Shown piece by piece: positions 1 to 21,682 of a stretch of DNA of 64,000 nt. The DNA comes from Eriocheir sinensis (lineage: Eukaryota; Arthropoda; Malacostraca; Decapoda; Varunidae): positions 9,383,614 through 9,447,613 of the forward strand of contig NC_066522.1 of NCBI RefSeq assembly GCF_024679095.1, read 5' to 3'. Position 1 is the first letter of the stretch. Each line of letters begins with the position of its first letter. A program made the position numbers and the translations under genes. A model generated the notes under the pieces. That model worked only from the letters and a program-made list of their open reading frames with translations. It ran no database searches and was not told the DNA's origin.

Positions 1-900
1 GGCGGACATGTTCCTTTATAGAGAACCGGAAGATGCCAAATAAATGCCTATTTCATTCCTGGAAATGTTGTTATGCTTTTCCTTTGAGTTCGTCATTGAA
101 AGGAGAAAACACAATAATAGGAAGGGCTGTTCCTGTGTATGGTTTAAAAAGTGTGATGCTCTGAATGTAGATAGGAAGTGATGGGTACTCGCTGAGATGG
201 AAATGGAAGACAAGGGGGCAAAGGGAAGGGGATAAAGGAGAAAAGTTATTATTCTGGCAATGGAACAATACAAGGTTATTTTCGAGAAAGAAGGGCAGGT
301 AAAAACAAAGTAGGAAATTAATTGTGATTGAATGTGTGTGCGTGTATGGGAGAATATAGAAGTAACCACTGCATTTCGGTTCTTGAAGGTCGAAGAATAG
401 TTTTTTAAAGCTCTCGGTAAAGACTGAAGAAGTATAAAAAGGGAAGTATCAAATAAAGACAAATATAGCCGAGAAAAAAATAAAAGTGGAGGAACATTAC
501 GAAGGCACGAAGGCAAAGGTTTATGAGATTCCCGTCCGTCAAGCACCAGGTAAAAGGGAAAGCAAAACAAAGAGAAGAGGAAAAGAGGCAAACCGAAGGG
601 AAGAGGAAAAGGGAAAGCAAAACAAAGAGACAAGGGAAAAGAAAACAAAGATAAGAGGAAAAGAAGCTCGGCAAGTGGCAGGTCAAAGAAAGACTTAGCA
701 CCGACACTTTGTCCAACACATTCGGGTTCCCAGAAGTTAAAATGGTGCGAGCAAAAGTTATAATTCGGTTTGAAAAAATGGACAGCGACAAGGTAAAACA
801 GCAGCGTGGGAAGAGAGAAGAAAAGAATATTGCAAGCTTAATCGTGAAAGAGAAGTCATCTCACGCATGTCCTTAAAATAAAATAAAAATATGCCCATTA
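1..900. other. No gene seen; purine-rich stretch
   Basis: Nothing gene-like was found on either strand. The part from about 541 to 690 is a purine-rich low-complexity run (AAGRG-type), which explains the open frames found there. Confidence 0.6.

Positions 901-1354
<454 letters not shown>

Positions 1355-1415
<61 letters not shown>
1355..1415. repeat. (CT)n microsatellite on the 5' side of a LINE
   Basis: Pure CT repeat of about 61 bp that passes directly into the 5'-truncated LINE. The LINE's 3' end also enters (CT)n at 3864, so the element appears to sit inside a CT tract. Confidence 0.95.
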
Positions 1416-6680
<5,265 letters not shown>

Positions 6681-6890
6681 TACCCTCTTCAATCTCTTCA
6701 ACATTTTCCAGTCACCTCTTCAACCTCTTCAACTTCACCTCCTTAGACTTCTTCAATTTTACCATTTCAACCTATTCAGCTCTGCAACTTTCACCTCCTT
6801 AGCCCTCTTCAATTTCACCTCTTCACTCTCTTCAACTTTACCTTTTCAACATATAAAACCCTTCAACTTCTTTATTTTCACATTCCACCT
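6681..6890 (+). repeat. Decayed minisatellite, CTCTTCAACTTCACC-like unit
   Basis: Variants of CTCTTCAAYTTYACCTCYT recur about every 18-30 bases from 6690 to 6880. The units are imperfect, so this is an old tandem array. Confidence 0.6.
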
Positions 6891-7206
6891 TTTGCTTTTG
6901 AACCTTAACTTCAACTTCACTTCCTTTTCTAATAAGTGCCTGTTTTACTTATTTTCGGTTCCCTGCTTTACTCCCTCCTACTTTTCGGGCTTCCTTTTCC
7001 CCTCCAGCTCCCGTTTCCCCCCCTTCTTGCCACCCCTCCTCCTCCAACCCTCCCCCGCAGCCTGTAAACATTAATGGCTGCTTTCCGCCTGTTTTAAGAG
7101 CTTTTAAACTGTTATCCTCTTCCATCCTCTCCTCTCCGCTCTTCCCCATCTCCCCGTTTCTAAAGTTGCCTTACCCCCCCCCCCCTTTCGTTTTAGTTGG
7201 TAGCTT

Positions 7207-7254
<48 letters not shown>

Positions 7255-7299
7255 ATATTAAGCCCACAACTAAACTTTCATGCTAGAAAAGTTAGAGCC
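6891..7299. other. Pyrimidine-rich spacer with (CT)n
   Basis: C/T-rich stretch with C-runs near 7174-7185 and a (CT)n microsatellite at 7209-7252. No gene seen. Confidence 0.7.
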
Positions 7300-7321
7300 C
7301 CCTCTTCTCCTCTTCCTCCTC

Positions 7322-7675
<354 letters not shown>

Positions 7676-8125
7676 TAAAAAAATATATAGAACAAGAGGA
7701 GCAAAAAACAACAGCAAAAACAACATTAAGAAGAAAATACGTGATGATATTTTTTCATCAAGAATAATGAATCATAAATGATATTAATGCAAATAAAAAC
7801 ATCAACAACAACAAGAAAGATGTGAGGTAGCAAGTGAGATCTAAATGGGTAGTGAGGAAGAGGAGGAGAAGAAATGGGAAAAAAAGGAATGAACGGATAA
7901 AGCATCGAAATATCTGCTGCTATATCTTACGGTAGACAAGGTTAAAAAAAAGAAGTCGTACATATCGGCAAAAAACAATATGCTGAATAATATATGAGGG
8001 TAATGAAAGTAGTGAACGTAGAAAAGACTGCGGAAGGGAACACAGGTGGGGAGACTTAATCGGAGAGAGGTTATTAATTCTTTGTGTATTGAGGCAACGT
8101 CAGCGGGCCATCTGAAGTGAGGTGC

Positions 8126-8211
<86 letters not shown>

Positions 8212-8259
8212 GGGGAGGAGCTAATGTCAGATCATCCGCTTTCAAAAGTACTAACACAA

Positions 8260-8303
<44 letters not shown>

Positions 8304-9245
8304 CTGTCTGCTTGTGTATTTGTGAGTCTGTCTATCTGGCGCCCCTGCTTCGCCTCTCCTCACTTCGTTACTAATGTGTTTCCTCGCCCTCGCCCTCCCT
8401 CGACACACCTAACTTTCGCTTACTTACGACCCTCATAACTTAGCTCGCTCCGCTATTTAAATTTTCTTCCGTAGCTTAGTCCGCGCCGGGAATGGACTGC
8501 CGGAGTAACTGTGAATTGTTAGCTCCCGTTACTGATGACTTTCATTTTTGCCGTTTTCACATAGTTTTATGATGATTTTTTTTCCATGTTCAATCTCTCG
8601 TAGCAACTGATAACTTTATTTTTACTTTTTTTTATCTTAATATGAAGGTTATCAACAGGATATTCGCAGCCCTTGTCTGGTTTAATATTGGTTCTATATT
8701 TTTTCAAACAAAAATACGTACGTAGCAGATTACTCGTTTACAAAAGAGAGGACAAGAGTGATCCTTATACTAATGTCTAAAAAAAAAAATTGTTTGAAAA
8801 AAATATATATAGGGGCAAGGCTCAGGTAACCACAGTGTATATCACATAGCGCCTTTTAAAGTATTAAAAATACTTTTGTTGTTGTTAGGAAAAAAAAACA
8901 CTGCTATATCTATTTTTCTCATTTTCTTTGTCTCTCAGGGAATATGACTAAAGTCAGATAAGAGTTGATAACCTAATAGTTAACGAAGTAATGGTTACGA
9001 TGTATGCACACCACGCGTCTGGGGTTGGTTAATTATATGTATGCTCCCTCGGGCTAGCAGACGCATCGCTTTGACACAACTCTTTGTAGCGTTGAGGGCT
9101 TTGTGGTGACCCGGACGCCTGGGAGAATACATACAACGCAAATGTTCCCGGATCCTGATCAAAGAGATAATTACAAGGAGACGTATAAAAGCGTCGCACA
9201 AACCTTCCTCGGGGAAGCGGCCACAGGGCAAGGCGTGAGGGCGAG

Positions 9246-9247
<2 letters not shown>
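7676..9247. other. No gene; (AG)n and (CT)n tracts
   Basis: A-rich sequence followed by (GA)n at 8129-8205 and (CT)n at about 8263-8302. The two repeats are complementary and only about 60 bp apart, so they could pair as a hairpin. From 8303 to 9247 nothing gene-like was recognised. Confidence 0.6.

Positions 9248-9283
<36 letters not shown>
9248..9283. repeat. (AC)n microsatellite at the head of a SINE-A copy
   Basis: Pure AC repeat leading directly into the tRNA-like head of the diverged SINE-A copy. Confidence 0.95.
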
Positions 9284-9540
9284 ACTGATAGCTCATAGGA
9301 CTAAGGCTCTGCTCTGTCTGGCTCCTGTCTAAGAGGGTGAGGTTTGAGCCCCGCTCGGCCAAGATTTTTCCCCTGACAAGGAGCGTTTACTCTCTTCCCT
9401 TGAAAAAGGGAGAGGGGGTGTCTGGTGTGTGAAGGTCCCGGCATTACCCAGAGACTGACAATAATGAGCTGGCTCTAATTGGGGAAGTATTTGCTGGCGA
9501 TGACGAGTCCAGCTCGTGATCAGACAGTGGTGGTGAATCA
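9284..9540 (+). mobile_element. SINE-A copy (diverged subfamily)
   Basis: A tRNA-like head includes a TGATAGCTCATAGGA box A-like sequence and GGTTTGAGCCCCGC as box B-like sequence. Body landmarks match the other copies at lower identity: GGTGTGTGAAGGTCCCGGC, ACTGACAATAATGAG, and GCTGGCGATGACGAGTCC before GTGGTGAATC. It starts immediately after (AC)n. The 3' tail no longer carries a clean AC run. Confidence 0.75.
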
Positions 9541-9982
9541 GAAACGCAAACACTTATAAAGTAGAGAAAGAAGAAAAAATAAGAAAGAAAAATAAAACAG
9601 AAAAATAAAAAAAAAATAAATGTAATGATCAAATGAAACCAAAAAATATATACATAAGTATATATATGGAATGACAAGACATGTAAAAAAAAATAGTAAA
9701 ATAAATTATTAATAATAAAACATGAGAGTAAAACAGTGCGAAGTCAAAACATAAGAACATAAGGATTCCGCAAGGGAGCAGCCGGCCTAGGCAGCACGGC
9801 TCATGTACACCAAACACCAACTTTCCTCTGTCTAAAAAAAAACATTTTACAAGAGAAAACAGCAAAGGATGAGATAAGATAAGATTCCGACTATGGAATA
9901 ACAAATCTAATAAAGATAAAGGAAATAGATAAATGTATATGGAAAAGGACAAATGTTAGTACACACGAGAAAAAAAAATAGT
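9541..9982. other. A-rich spacer
   Basis: A-rich DNA with no gene signal, leading into the left arm of the long inverted repeat. Confidence 0.6.
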
Positions 9983-10170
9983 TAAGAAGCTATAACCGAC
10001 AGGAGAATGATGAATGAGAAAATATTATAAGATGTTTCCTCATCAGAAAAGAATATCCAGCATTACAGGTTTCCCATTCAAAAGCAAAAAATGACAAGGG
10101 ATTTGCAAAAATATACAGTACATATTTCTTGCAGCAGCTCATGGTAAAAATAAGACAAATACCATTTTTT
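9983..10170 (+). repeat. Left arm of an exact 188-bp inverted repeat
   Basis: Read base by base, 9983-10170 is the exact reverse complement of 11275-11462, with no mismatch or gap. Identity stops abruptly at both arm ends. The arm is AT-rich and is neither simple repeat nor recognised SINE or LINE sequence. Confidence 0.95.
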
Positions 10171-11274
10171 CGTGCAGGCTATAATAAAATGTTCAACAGA
10201 GAATTCGGATCAGAGCGCTTGTGGCATTTATTTAATAATGGCAAGAGTTCCCTGCCGCTGCCTGGTAATGATACGCGGCAACAAGAATGATTATTGGCCT
10301 CGACGCTCACACTCGGAAAAAAAAATAGAAAACACTCGGCCCCGAACAGCAGCACCAACATGTTTCCTCCCTCTGCGGCCTTCCCTGTGTACGAAACATT
10401 ATCATTTTGCTATTGTAATGTTCGGTGTCTATTTTGAAACGACAAATCTGTATCAGTACATCGATTTTCTTGAACAATAAAAAAAAATGCTTTGGGGGGT
10501 AATGTCGAATCCTTTTCTACAGAATCATTCATTTCATAACTTACAACATTCGCTGTTTTACTCACTTTAGGACATGCTTTCTTCCTTATACCCGAAGATG
10601 TTCCAGGGGACTTTAACATGACCAGCATAGACACCTTCATACTTCTTCACATAGCGGCTGGCAAACAAGTTACCATCTCAACGTCTTTATACACACTGCC
10701 TTCCTTTCTTTACAGCTTTCCGCTCCATGCTACTTCATTCCTTTATTTTTGGTTTGAACTTCATTCCATTTCACTCCCTTTACAGCTCAGCCACAAAGTT
10801 TCTACCAACATATTTCAGTTTCGTCCCATCATATTGTGGAGCCTCAGCGTGGCTCAGTATTCAGACCTAGGAAGCGCTGCGAAACATTTCAAAGCTTATC
10901 AAACTTCTACGTGTTGTATTTTCCGCACATAAAACTTTCAACGCCACGCTACTCATCTTCGACTATGCTCTCTATTCATCTTTGAACATGCTCTATGATT
11001 ATCTGCAAGAATACTTTTATGTTGTAGGGCACGTGCACTCATATTACTCTTAATAATGGGTAATCCGGAAACCATTACAAATAAAAATCTTAAAGGAATC
11101 TATTTTATACTAAGAACACGTAAAAAATACTCTAAGGTATAAAAACTACTTTCGCGTTTGTGTTTGACGATTAGATTTTGATAAAGTAACATCCCGATCA
11201 TGATTGTGAATTTAATTTAATTTATGATAGGCCGAATGGAATATAATGGTAAAATATCTGTGTCAACAATATCC
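10171..11274. other. 1,104-bp spacer between the inverted-repeat arms
   Basis: No convincing coding region, transposase motif or microsatellite was seen. Composition is mixed, with a slightly GC-richer part around 10240-10390. Confidence 0.6.
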
Positions 11275-11462
11275 AAAAAATGGTATTTGTCTTATTTTTA
11301 CCATGAGCTGCTGCAAGAAATATGTACTGTATATTTTTGCAAATCCCTTGTCATTTTTTGCTTTTGAATGGGAAACCTGTAATGCTGGATATTCTTTTCT
11401 GATGAGGAAACATCTTATAATATTTTCTCATTCATCATTCTCCTGTCGGTTATAGCTTCTTA
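11275..11462 (-). repeat. Right arm of the exact 188-bp inverted repeat
   Basis: Perfect reverse complement of 9983-10170. No target-site duplication was found outside the arms: the left flank ends AATAGT and the right flank begins GCTTCTTG. A standard transposon with these arms as termini is therefore not demonstrated. Confidence 0.95.
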
Positions 11463-11630
11463 GCTTCTTGCTCTTCTTTATCACTGTTTCTAGATCCTAA
11501 AACGAACTCCATTCAATACATTTTTTTTTCCAGAAAGAACTATTTAGTGAATTATACTCAACTCTAAAACAAAGGGGCTGTCTTTCAATACAAGCTCTAA
11601 TACATTATTTTATATTTCGCACACAAATAC

Positions 11631-11633
<3 letters not shown>

Positions 11634-11702
<69 letters not shown>
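11634..11702. repeat. (AC)n microsatellite
   Basis: About 69 bp of pure AC repeat. Confidence 0.95.
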
Positions 11703-11705
<3 letters not shown>

Positions 11706-11794
11706 ATAAACTTACCCCCATCAGTGCGCCGAGATACAAAAGAGGTGCAGTGCCGGTGTGGTGTCGTCAGCCATCCCGTGTCGTGAAACATCCC

Positions 11795-12122
11795 ATCCGG
11801 CAGTATCGGACTTTATTTGTAGTATCAGTATCGGTATCGGCAAAATGAAAATATGGCCGATACTCCGATACTTTTCTGGTTTATTTATTATGTGATTTAA
11901 GGCAAACATGTTTTATGTCAGGGATTATTATCTATTTCGAATTTCGAAATACAAATAATTCTATACTTCTATAATCTTAGATATGTAATCGAAACAAAAA
12001 AGTATCGGAATCGGTATCGGCAAAGTATCGGCCATTTGTTAGTATCGGAGTATTGTTATCGGCATCGGCTGAAAAGCGAGTATCGGTATCGGCCAACATC
12101 GTGGTATCGGCACATCTCTAGC
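11795..12122. mobile_element. TATCGGTATCGG-rich DNA-transposon-like patch
   Basis: The words TATCGG, TATCGGTATCGGC and their complement CCGATAC cluster at both sides (11800-11875 and 12000-12118) around an AT-rich centre. This resembles non-autonomous hAT-type elements that end with GAGATGTGCCGATAC-like words: the minus strand from 12122 reads TAGAGATGTGCCGATACC. The left terminus and target duplication could not be fixed. Confidence 0.45.
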
Positions 12123-12393
12123 ATTGAACATATCTACAGGGATGACAATTTTTGACGTGATAATCTATTGAAAGTTAACCTTTGAATGTCACAGTCGTTC
12201 GCTAGTATCTTCTGCTATTCACAAGCTTTGAATAATTAAAATGTCATTCATTGTCATTTTTTTTTATTTCGTTCTTCGTGTTATGATGATAAAGTATAAA
12301 AAGAGATGGGAGTGTAGGAGAAAGAAACAGGCAGGAACAGGCACGTACAGGGAGGAGGAAGAGCGAGAGGTGTATCGGAAGAACAAGCACCAG

Positions 12394-12817
<424 letters not shown>

Positions 12818-12856
<39 letters not shown>
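12818..12856. repeat. (AC)n tail or target microsatellite
   Basis: Pure AC repeat directly after the SINE-A 3' end, so this SINE has AC repeats on both sides. Confidence 0.93.
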
Positions 12857-12861
<5 letters not shown>

Positions 12862-12999
12862 ATTTCCATGCTAGTTTCTTTCGCTATGTTTTACCGAGTC
12901 TCACTTATATATAATCCATGTCAATATATATTTATTATAATTAAAATATGCAAATGTTAAATGAGTACCGAACATCATTTATCTTTACTTCCACAACAG

Positions 13000-13058
13000 G
13001 ACTTGTTAATGAAGCTTCCCTGGCCCTGAGCGGCGAGGTGACGCGGCAAGGCTACTGA
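13000..13058 (+). CDS. Candidate 3'-terminal exon (weak)
   Basis: A good splice-acceptor-like sequence, TCTTTACTTCCACAACAG, ends at 12999. If the first two bases finish a split codon, the frame reads LVNEASLALSGEVTRQGY and then TGA at 13056. GC content rises here relative to the flanks. An internal donor GAG|GTGACG at 13038 is an alternative. The product is not recognised, and with only 19 codons this may be chance. Confidence 0.2.
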
Positions 13059-13201
13059 TATGCCGCGTTTCAATTAGTGCTGACAGGCTCACCATAGAGA
13101 TAAATGTGTCACATCACTCACCTACATTATTTACCGTTCTTTATATGTTGTGTGTTTGTCTGCGTGTTTGTTCAGTCAACTGATTTATTTGTTTGTATCT
13201 A

Positions 13202-13320
13202 TTTTTTTTTTTTTTTTTTTTTACGTCGCGGCCTATTGCGCCGGTAGGCTTCTTCCCGGTGGGGCCTGATGGTCGGCCCAGCGAGTGTTTATAGTGGCGC
13301 CATCGGTACATCAATCCATT
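13202..13320 (-). mobile_element. SINE-D 3' end with poly(A)
   Basis: Reads on the minus strand. It contains the family core GGCGCCACTATAAACACT, then GGCCGACCATCAGGCCCC, GCCTACCGGCGCAATAGG and a poly(A) tail (T-run at 13202-13222 on the plus strand). The tRNA-like head is missing through 5' truncation. Confidence 0.75.
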
Positions 13321-16589
<3,269 letters not shown>

Positions 16590-17065
16590 GTGATTTAGTG
16601 GTGCAACAGCCGCTTGTTATGTAAGTGTGACAAAGTGGTGGGAGCAGCCGCCTGCAATGTCGATGCAACTTAAAAGAGCTTCAGGAAGGGATAACTATTT
16701 GCATCAGCGTAACACTGTTGTTAGCGGCCAGTTGGTTTATCAGTTTGGGAGCTATATAATAATGGAAAGAACCGTTATCTGTGTCATTACGTGACAGAGT
16801 AATGGGAATAAGAACACTGCTGTAGCAGCGTTAAGTACAGTGCTGTTATGAGCCGCTTGGTATACGCTGCCTGACTTATACAAATGAACAGGACAGCTAG
16901 CATACCGTGGCTCTTAACGATGGAATTAAAGGGTCGCTTACTGTGTCAGTGCGATTTACAGTTTTTATAAAGGATAGCTTGTTATTATGTCGGTGTGATT
17001 ATATTAAAAGAGGGGAGTCACTAGCTGTAATTGTATTATAAGAAGCTAGAAGCGTGGGATTCTTA
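16590..17065 (+). repeat. Very decayed tandem array
   Basis: Variants of a roughly 40-45 bp unit resembling GCCGCTTGTTATGTCAGTGTG followed by an A-rich part recur near 16610, 16645, 16690, 16855, 16930 and 16970. Divergence is high; the call rests on recurring words only. Confidence 0.4.
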
Positions 17066-17140
17066 ATGATATAAGGGTCAGGTAGAGTAGGTAAACACAC
17101 ACCGCGCGGGCACTCCCCCACCACTGATATATATATATAT

Positions 17141-17340
17141 GGGAGTGAGAAGGCTGAAGCCTCCAAAGACCCTTCCCCTCCTCACTAAAACTTTCCCTAT
17201 TGTCTCACCAACACCGGAGAGTAGTTCAGCATGCTCTCTAAAGACAGATCTTCCTTACCGAAACACAGGTTCCACCATCTGGTTAAATTCTGTTGCCTCT
17301 CTTGAGCTGTCTCCTTAGCTGTAAAAAAAAAAAAAAAAAA
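17141..17340 (+). mobile_element. LINE-X fragment with internal deletions and poly(A)
   Basis: Matches the LINE-X 5' region: GGGAGTGAGAAGGCTGAAGC, then TTCAGCATGCTCTCTAAAGA. It jumps to CTTACCGAAACACAGG (endonuclease motif LTETQ) and again to CCACCATCTGG, skipping hundreds of bases present in the 18.8-kb copy. It ends in a 19-bp A run at 17322-17340 and starts after a short (AT)n. Confidence 0.7.
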
Positions 17341-17854
17341 AACTAGTTGTGTCAGTGCATGTGAAAAGCTAGCGGTGGCTTGGAACAACAGGGGAGAGAT
17401 TAGGAAGGAGCGTTAGTGGCTGTATAGCTAGCTAGCGATCCGCAGCAAAATTTAATCCCAGTACATGAATGGCAGTGATGTCGCCTGTGTGGGTCGTTTT
17501 AACATTTGCTGGAATGACATTGGGCATCAGGACAGTTTGAGAGAAAGAGGGACGGAAGCAGAGAGGGAGGAAAGCTGGCAGATGCTGTGCTTGAAGACCT
17601 CTATGACAACTTTAATGCGTACTTCATGGTCATTTGTAAACAGGCAATGCAACAATCGTGACATACGTTAACGGGGGGAAGGGCAGGGAGGAGGCCCACA
17701 TACCTGAAAAGAGGAGAAAAAGATAAGAATACAATGAAAAAAAAGAGGGAGCGATAAAATGAACATGTACGAGTTGACGGAAAGTCATCTATATGCTTTG
17801 CTTACATTAAGAATTATAACATCATATAAATACAACAGAATAAACAAAGATATG

Positions 17855-17889
<35 letters not shown>

Positions 17890-18486
17890 AAGATAATTAC
17901 CGAGGGGGATGACAGACAAGCAGAAAGCATGACACACGGAGACAAAGACACACACACATCGGAGTGAAGGGAACAGAAACTAGACTTGAATATGTTATAA
18001 CCACGAGGCACAAAGGAGACAGAAGACAGAAAGATAAACATGGACAGGACACGAGACTGAAGGGAGGAAATAAAACAGAAAGTGAAGCACACTGGCACTC
18101 AGATAACACGAGTCGGGAGATCAAAGCAAAAGAGTAAACACATAAATAAAAGTTTCTTATCATGTTTAGGTTGAAATATGATTCCTTTCTCTCCTGACAT
18201 CCATATAAGATCACTGGATACATAATATCATATACAACCCTTGTGCAAGTTGTCCTTACAAGAAGACCTTCACTCTTTTTTATGAAGTGTATCTGGCTGG
18301 TCACTCTATGGACAGGCCACACCCTTTCCCTAGGCCAGGCTGAATGTGCTTGGTGGTGCCGGAGCCGCTTAAATTTGAATGATCAAGGTTAGCTGAGGCG
18401 ACGATAGAGCCTTTTGGCTTAATAATATGATGTGAATATGTGCCAGTGCAAATGTTTATGCAGGAACAGTTAAACTTACTATTAAC
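17341..18486. other. No gene seen
   Basis: Mixed sequence with a short (AG)n at about 17860-17884. No exon or element was recognised. Confidence 0.5.
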
Positions 18487-18509
18487 ATTATAATTATCAT
18501 TATTATTAC

Positions 18510-18596
<87 letters not shown>

Positions 18597-18597
18597 G

Positions 18598-18664
<67 letters not shown>
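18487..18664. repeat. (ATT)n microsatellite
   Basis: About 175 bp of ATT repeat, nearly pure from 18511, with one ATG interruption near 18596. Confidence 0.97.
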
Positions 18665-18666
<2 letters not shown>

Positions 18667-18698
18667 TGATTATAATTATTATCATCACCACTATTATC

Positions 18699-19848
<1,150 letters not shown>

Positions 19849-19980
19849 AGCAAGGGGGATGGGGTGTGTGGTGTGTGAGGTCCTGGCAGTACCCAGAGAT
19901 CGACAATAATGAGTACTTGCTCACGTCGTGAGGGTACCTGCTGGCGAAAGCGAGTCCAACTCGTGATCAGGCCGTGGTGA

Positions 19981-19982
<2 letters not shown>
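19849..19982 (+). mobile_element. SINE-A 3' half fused to LINE-X
   Basis: Begins inside the SINE-A body at TTGAGCAAGGGGGATGG and continues through GTGTGTGGTGTGTGAGG, GATCGACAATAATGAG, the CGAGTCCAACTCG hairpin (19951-19963) and GTGGTGAATTACACAC. The head with the polymerase III boxes is missing. Confidence 0.85.

Positions 19983-20036
<54 letters not shown>
19983..20036. repeat. (AC)n microsatellite
   Basis: Pure AC repeat after the SINE-A 3' end. Confidence 0.95.
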
Positions 20037-20038
<2 letters not shown>

Positions 20039-21572
20039 GAAAATAAATAAACAAACATGCAAGCATACAAACAAACACACAAACAAACAAACGCTTAGAA
20101 TGTGCGAACAAAATACCGCTGAAAATTTATTTCATAGAAGCATACACTATACCTATAAATACTGATAATTTATGTATAAATTGATGAATGGCTTGTTAAC
20201 TGCAGTGTGTAAATTTACTTCTATAGAAAGCAAATTACCTTACAGCCGTATGCATAACCCGAATAATTTACGGTATTACAGTTACGAGCCTGATAATGTA
20301 CGATCCTCTGGTTACGAACACTATTACCTTACGATTATCCTACTAACCAATGGCCCAAGAATTCATACATGAATGCGAGTAAAAATAGCATTTCTTTTTT
20401 CTGTTTATGAGCAGAAGAGCAACATTCTAAAGCCAAGCCGAACCGAGCCCACTAACAAAGATAATATTCAAATTACGTCACTTGTTGAGAGTTTATGCAT
20501 GACATGGTCGGTGTAATTAAACTTTACACCCCATCAATCAACCAGCCCAACCACTCAGCCGCCCTCTCATTTTTAATTCAACAATATGCTTTCCCGTCCA
20601 TTCCCTCATCCCTATCCCCTTCCATTACAGAATCAAGGAGTGCCAGTACAAATAATTTTCTTGGCGCAATCCACTTTACCGCCACTCTAATCGCATGAGT
20701 GTCAGGGATACCGCAACCCGAACAATAAAGCTCAAACATCACAGCTACAAAATCTATTTAGGACATATAACCTAAGGCTTTCTCTTAGTTAAAGTGTTAT
20801 AAACGCCACATAAAATCTTATGTAGCAATACGTTCGTGATGCAACAACTCGTCGCTCACTGGTGTAACAATACGAACGAGCAACAATAAAACGAGGGTGG
20901 GTGTTTTTACGAGTATATATTATCTTCCTAGACAACAGACAAAGACATACATTTCCTGACACATACTGTTCACTCCAGACAATACATATATAATGTTTTT
21001 GAGTGAAAAATAGTTTAAATAAATATAGTTTTAACAATACCCTTTATTTTAATCCTAAAATAAACCATGAATTTAAATGTTCTTGTTCAGTACATAGAAG
21101 AAAAAAATACAATACATGACAATTTTAACTAATAGCTGAAGTATTAAATATTGCCGGTACATCAATAAAGGTACAGTGATTCACCCTCTTCAGAAATTTT
21201 CCAGCAATATGCATATTTTTTTCCTTCAAAAGCATACGTATATAAAACGCGACATAATGAAATAACAAAACCGCACACACGGAGCGGCCGGCATCAGTTC
21301 TGAAAGCACTCTCCCCGCCAGTACCAGTTACCGGATAGATTTTATGATTGGTTTTCGCTTTCCTCAACCGGAAGTGTCCTGCAGGAGAGGAACGAATAAA
21401 AGTGAGCCGCTCCAGGACCCTGTTTGTGGAGTTACCAGAACGAGGACGAAAATGTTCGAGTCCCACCTTCTCTTGAGCGCTGTCAACTACTAGAGTAATT
21501 GAATGTCCTCTAAGACAATGAAAAAAACAATGACGAGACGATAAAAAAGGCGCCAGTTGCCAAGAACACACA

Positions 21573-21576
<4 letters not shown>
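20037..21576. other. No gene seen
   Basis: AT-rich sequence. A GTTCGAGTCCCACC word near 21451-21464 resembles a tRNA box B, but no matching head was found. Confidence 0.5.

Positions 21577-21625
<49 letters not shown>
21577..21625. repeat. (AC)n microsatellite
   Basis: About 49 bp of AC repeat. Confidence 0.95.
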
Positions 21626-21628
<3 letters not shown>

Positions 21629-21682
21629 ACGACGAAATTTCTCCAATGATATTGAAATCTGCATCTGCTTCACTAGCACATG

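Noticed and set aside
9175..9200. TATAAAAG inside a short GACG/CGTC inverted repeat
   Set aside because: An isolated TATA-like word in AT-rich DNA without a downstream gene.
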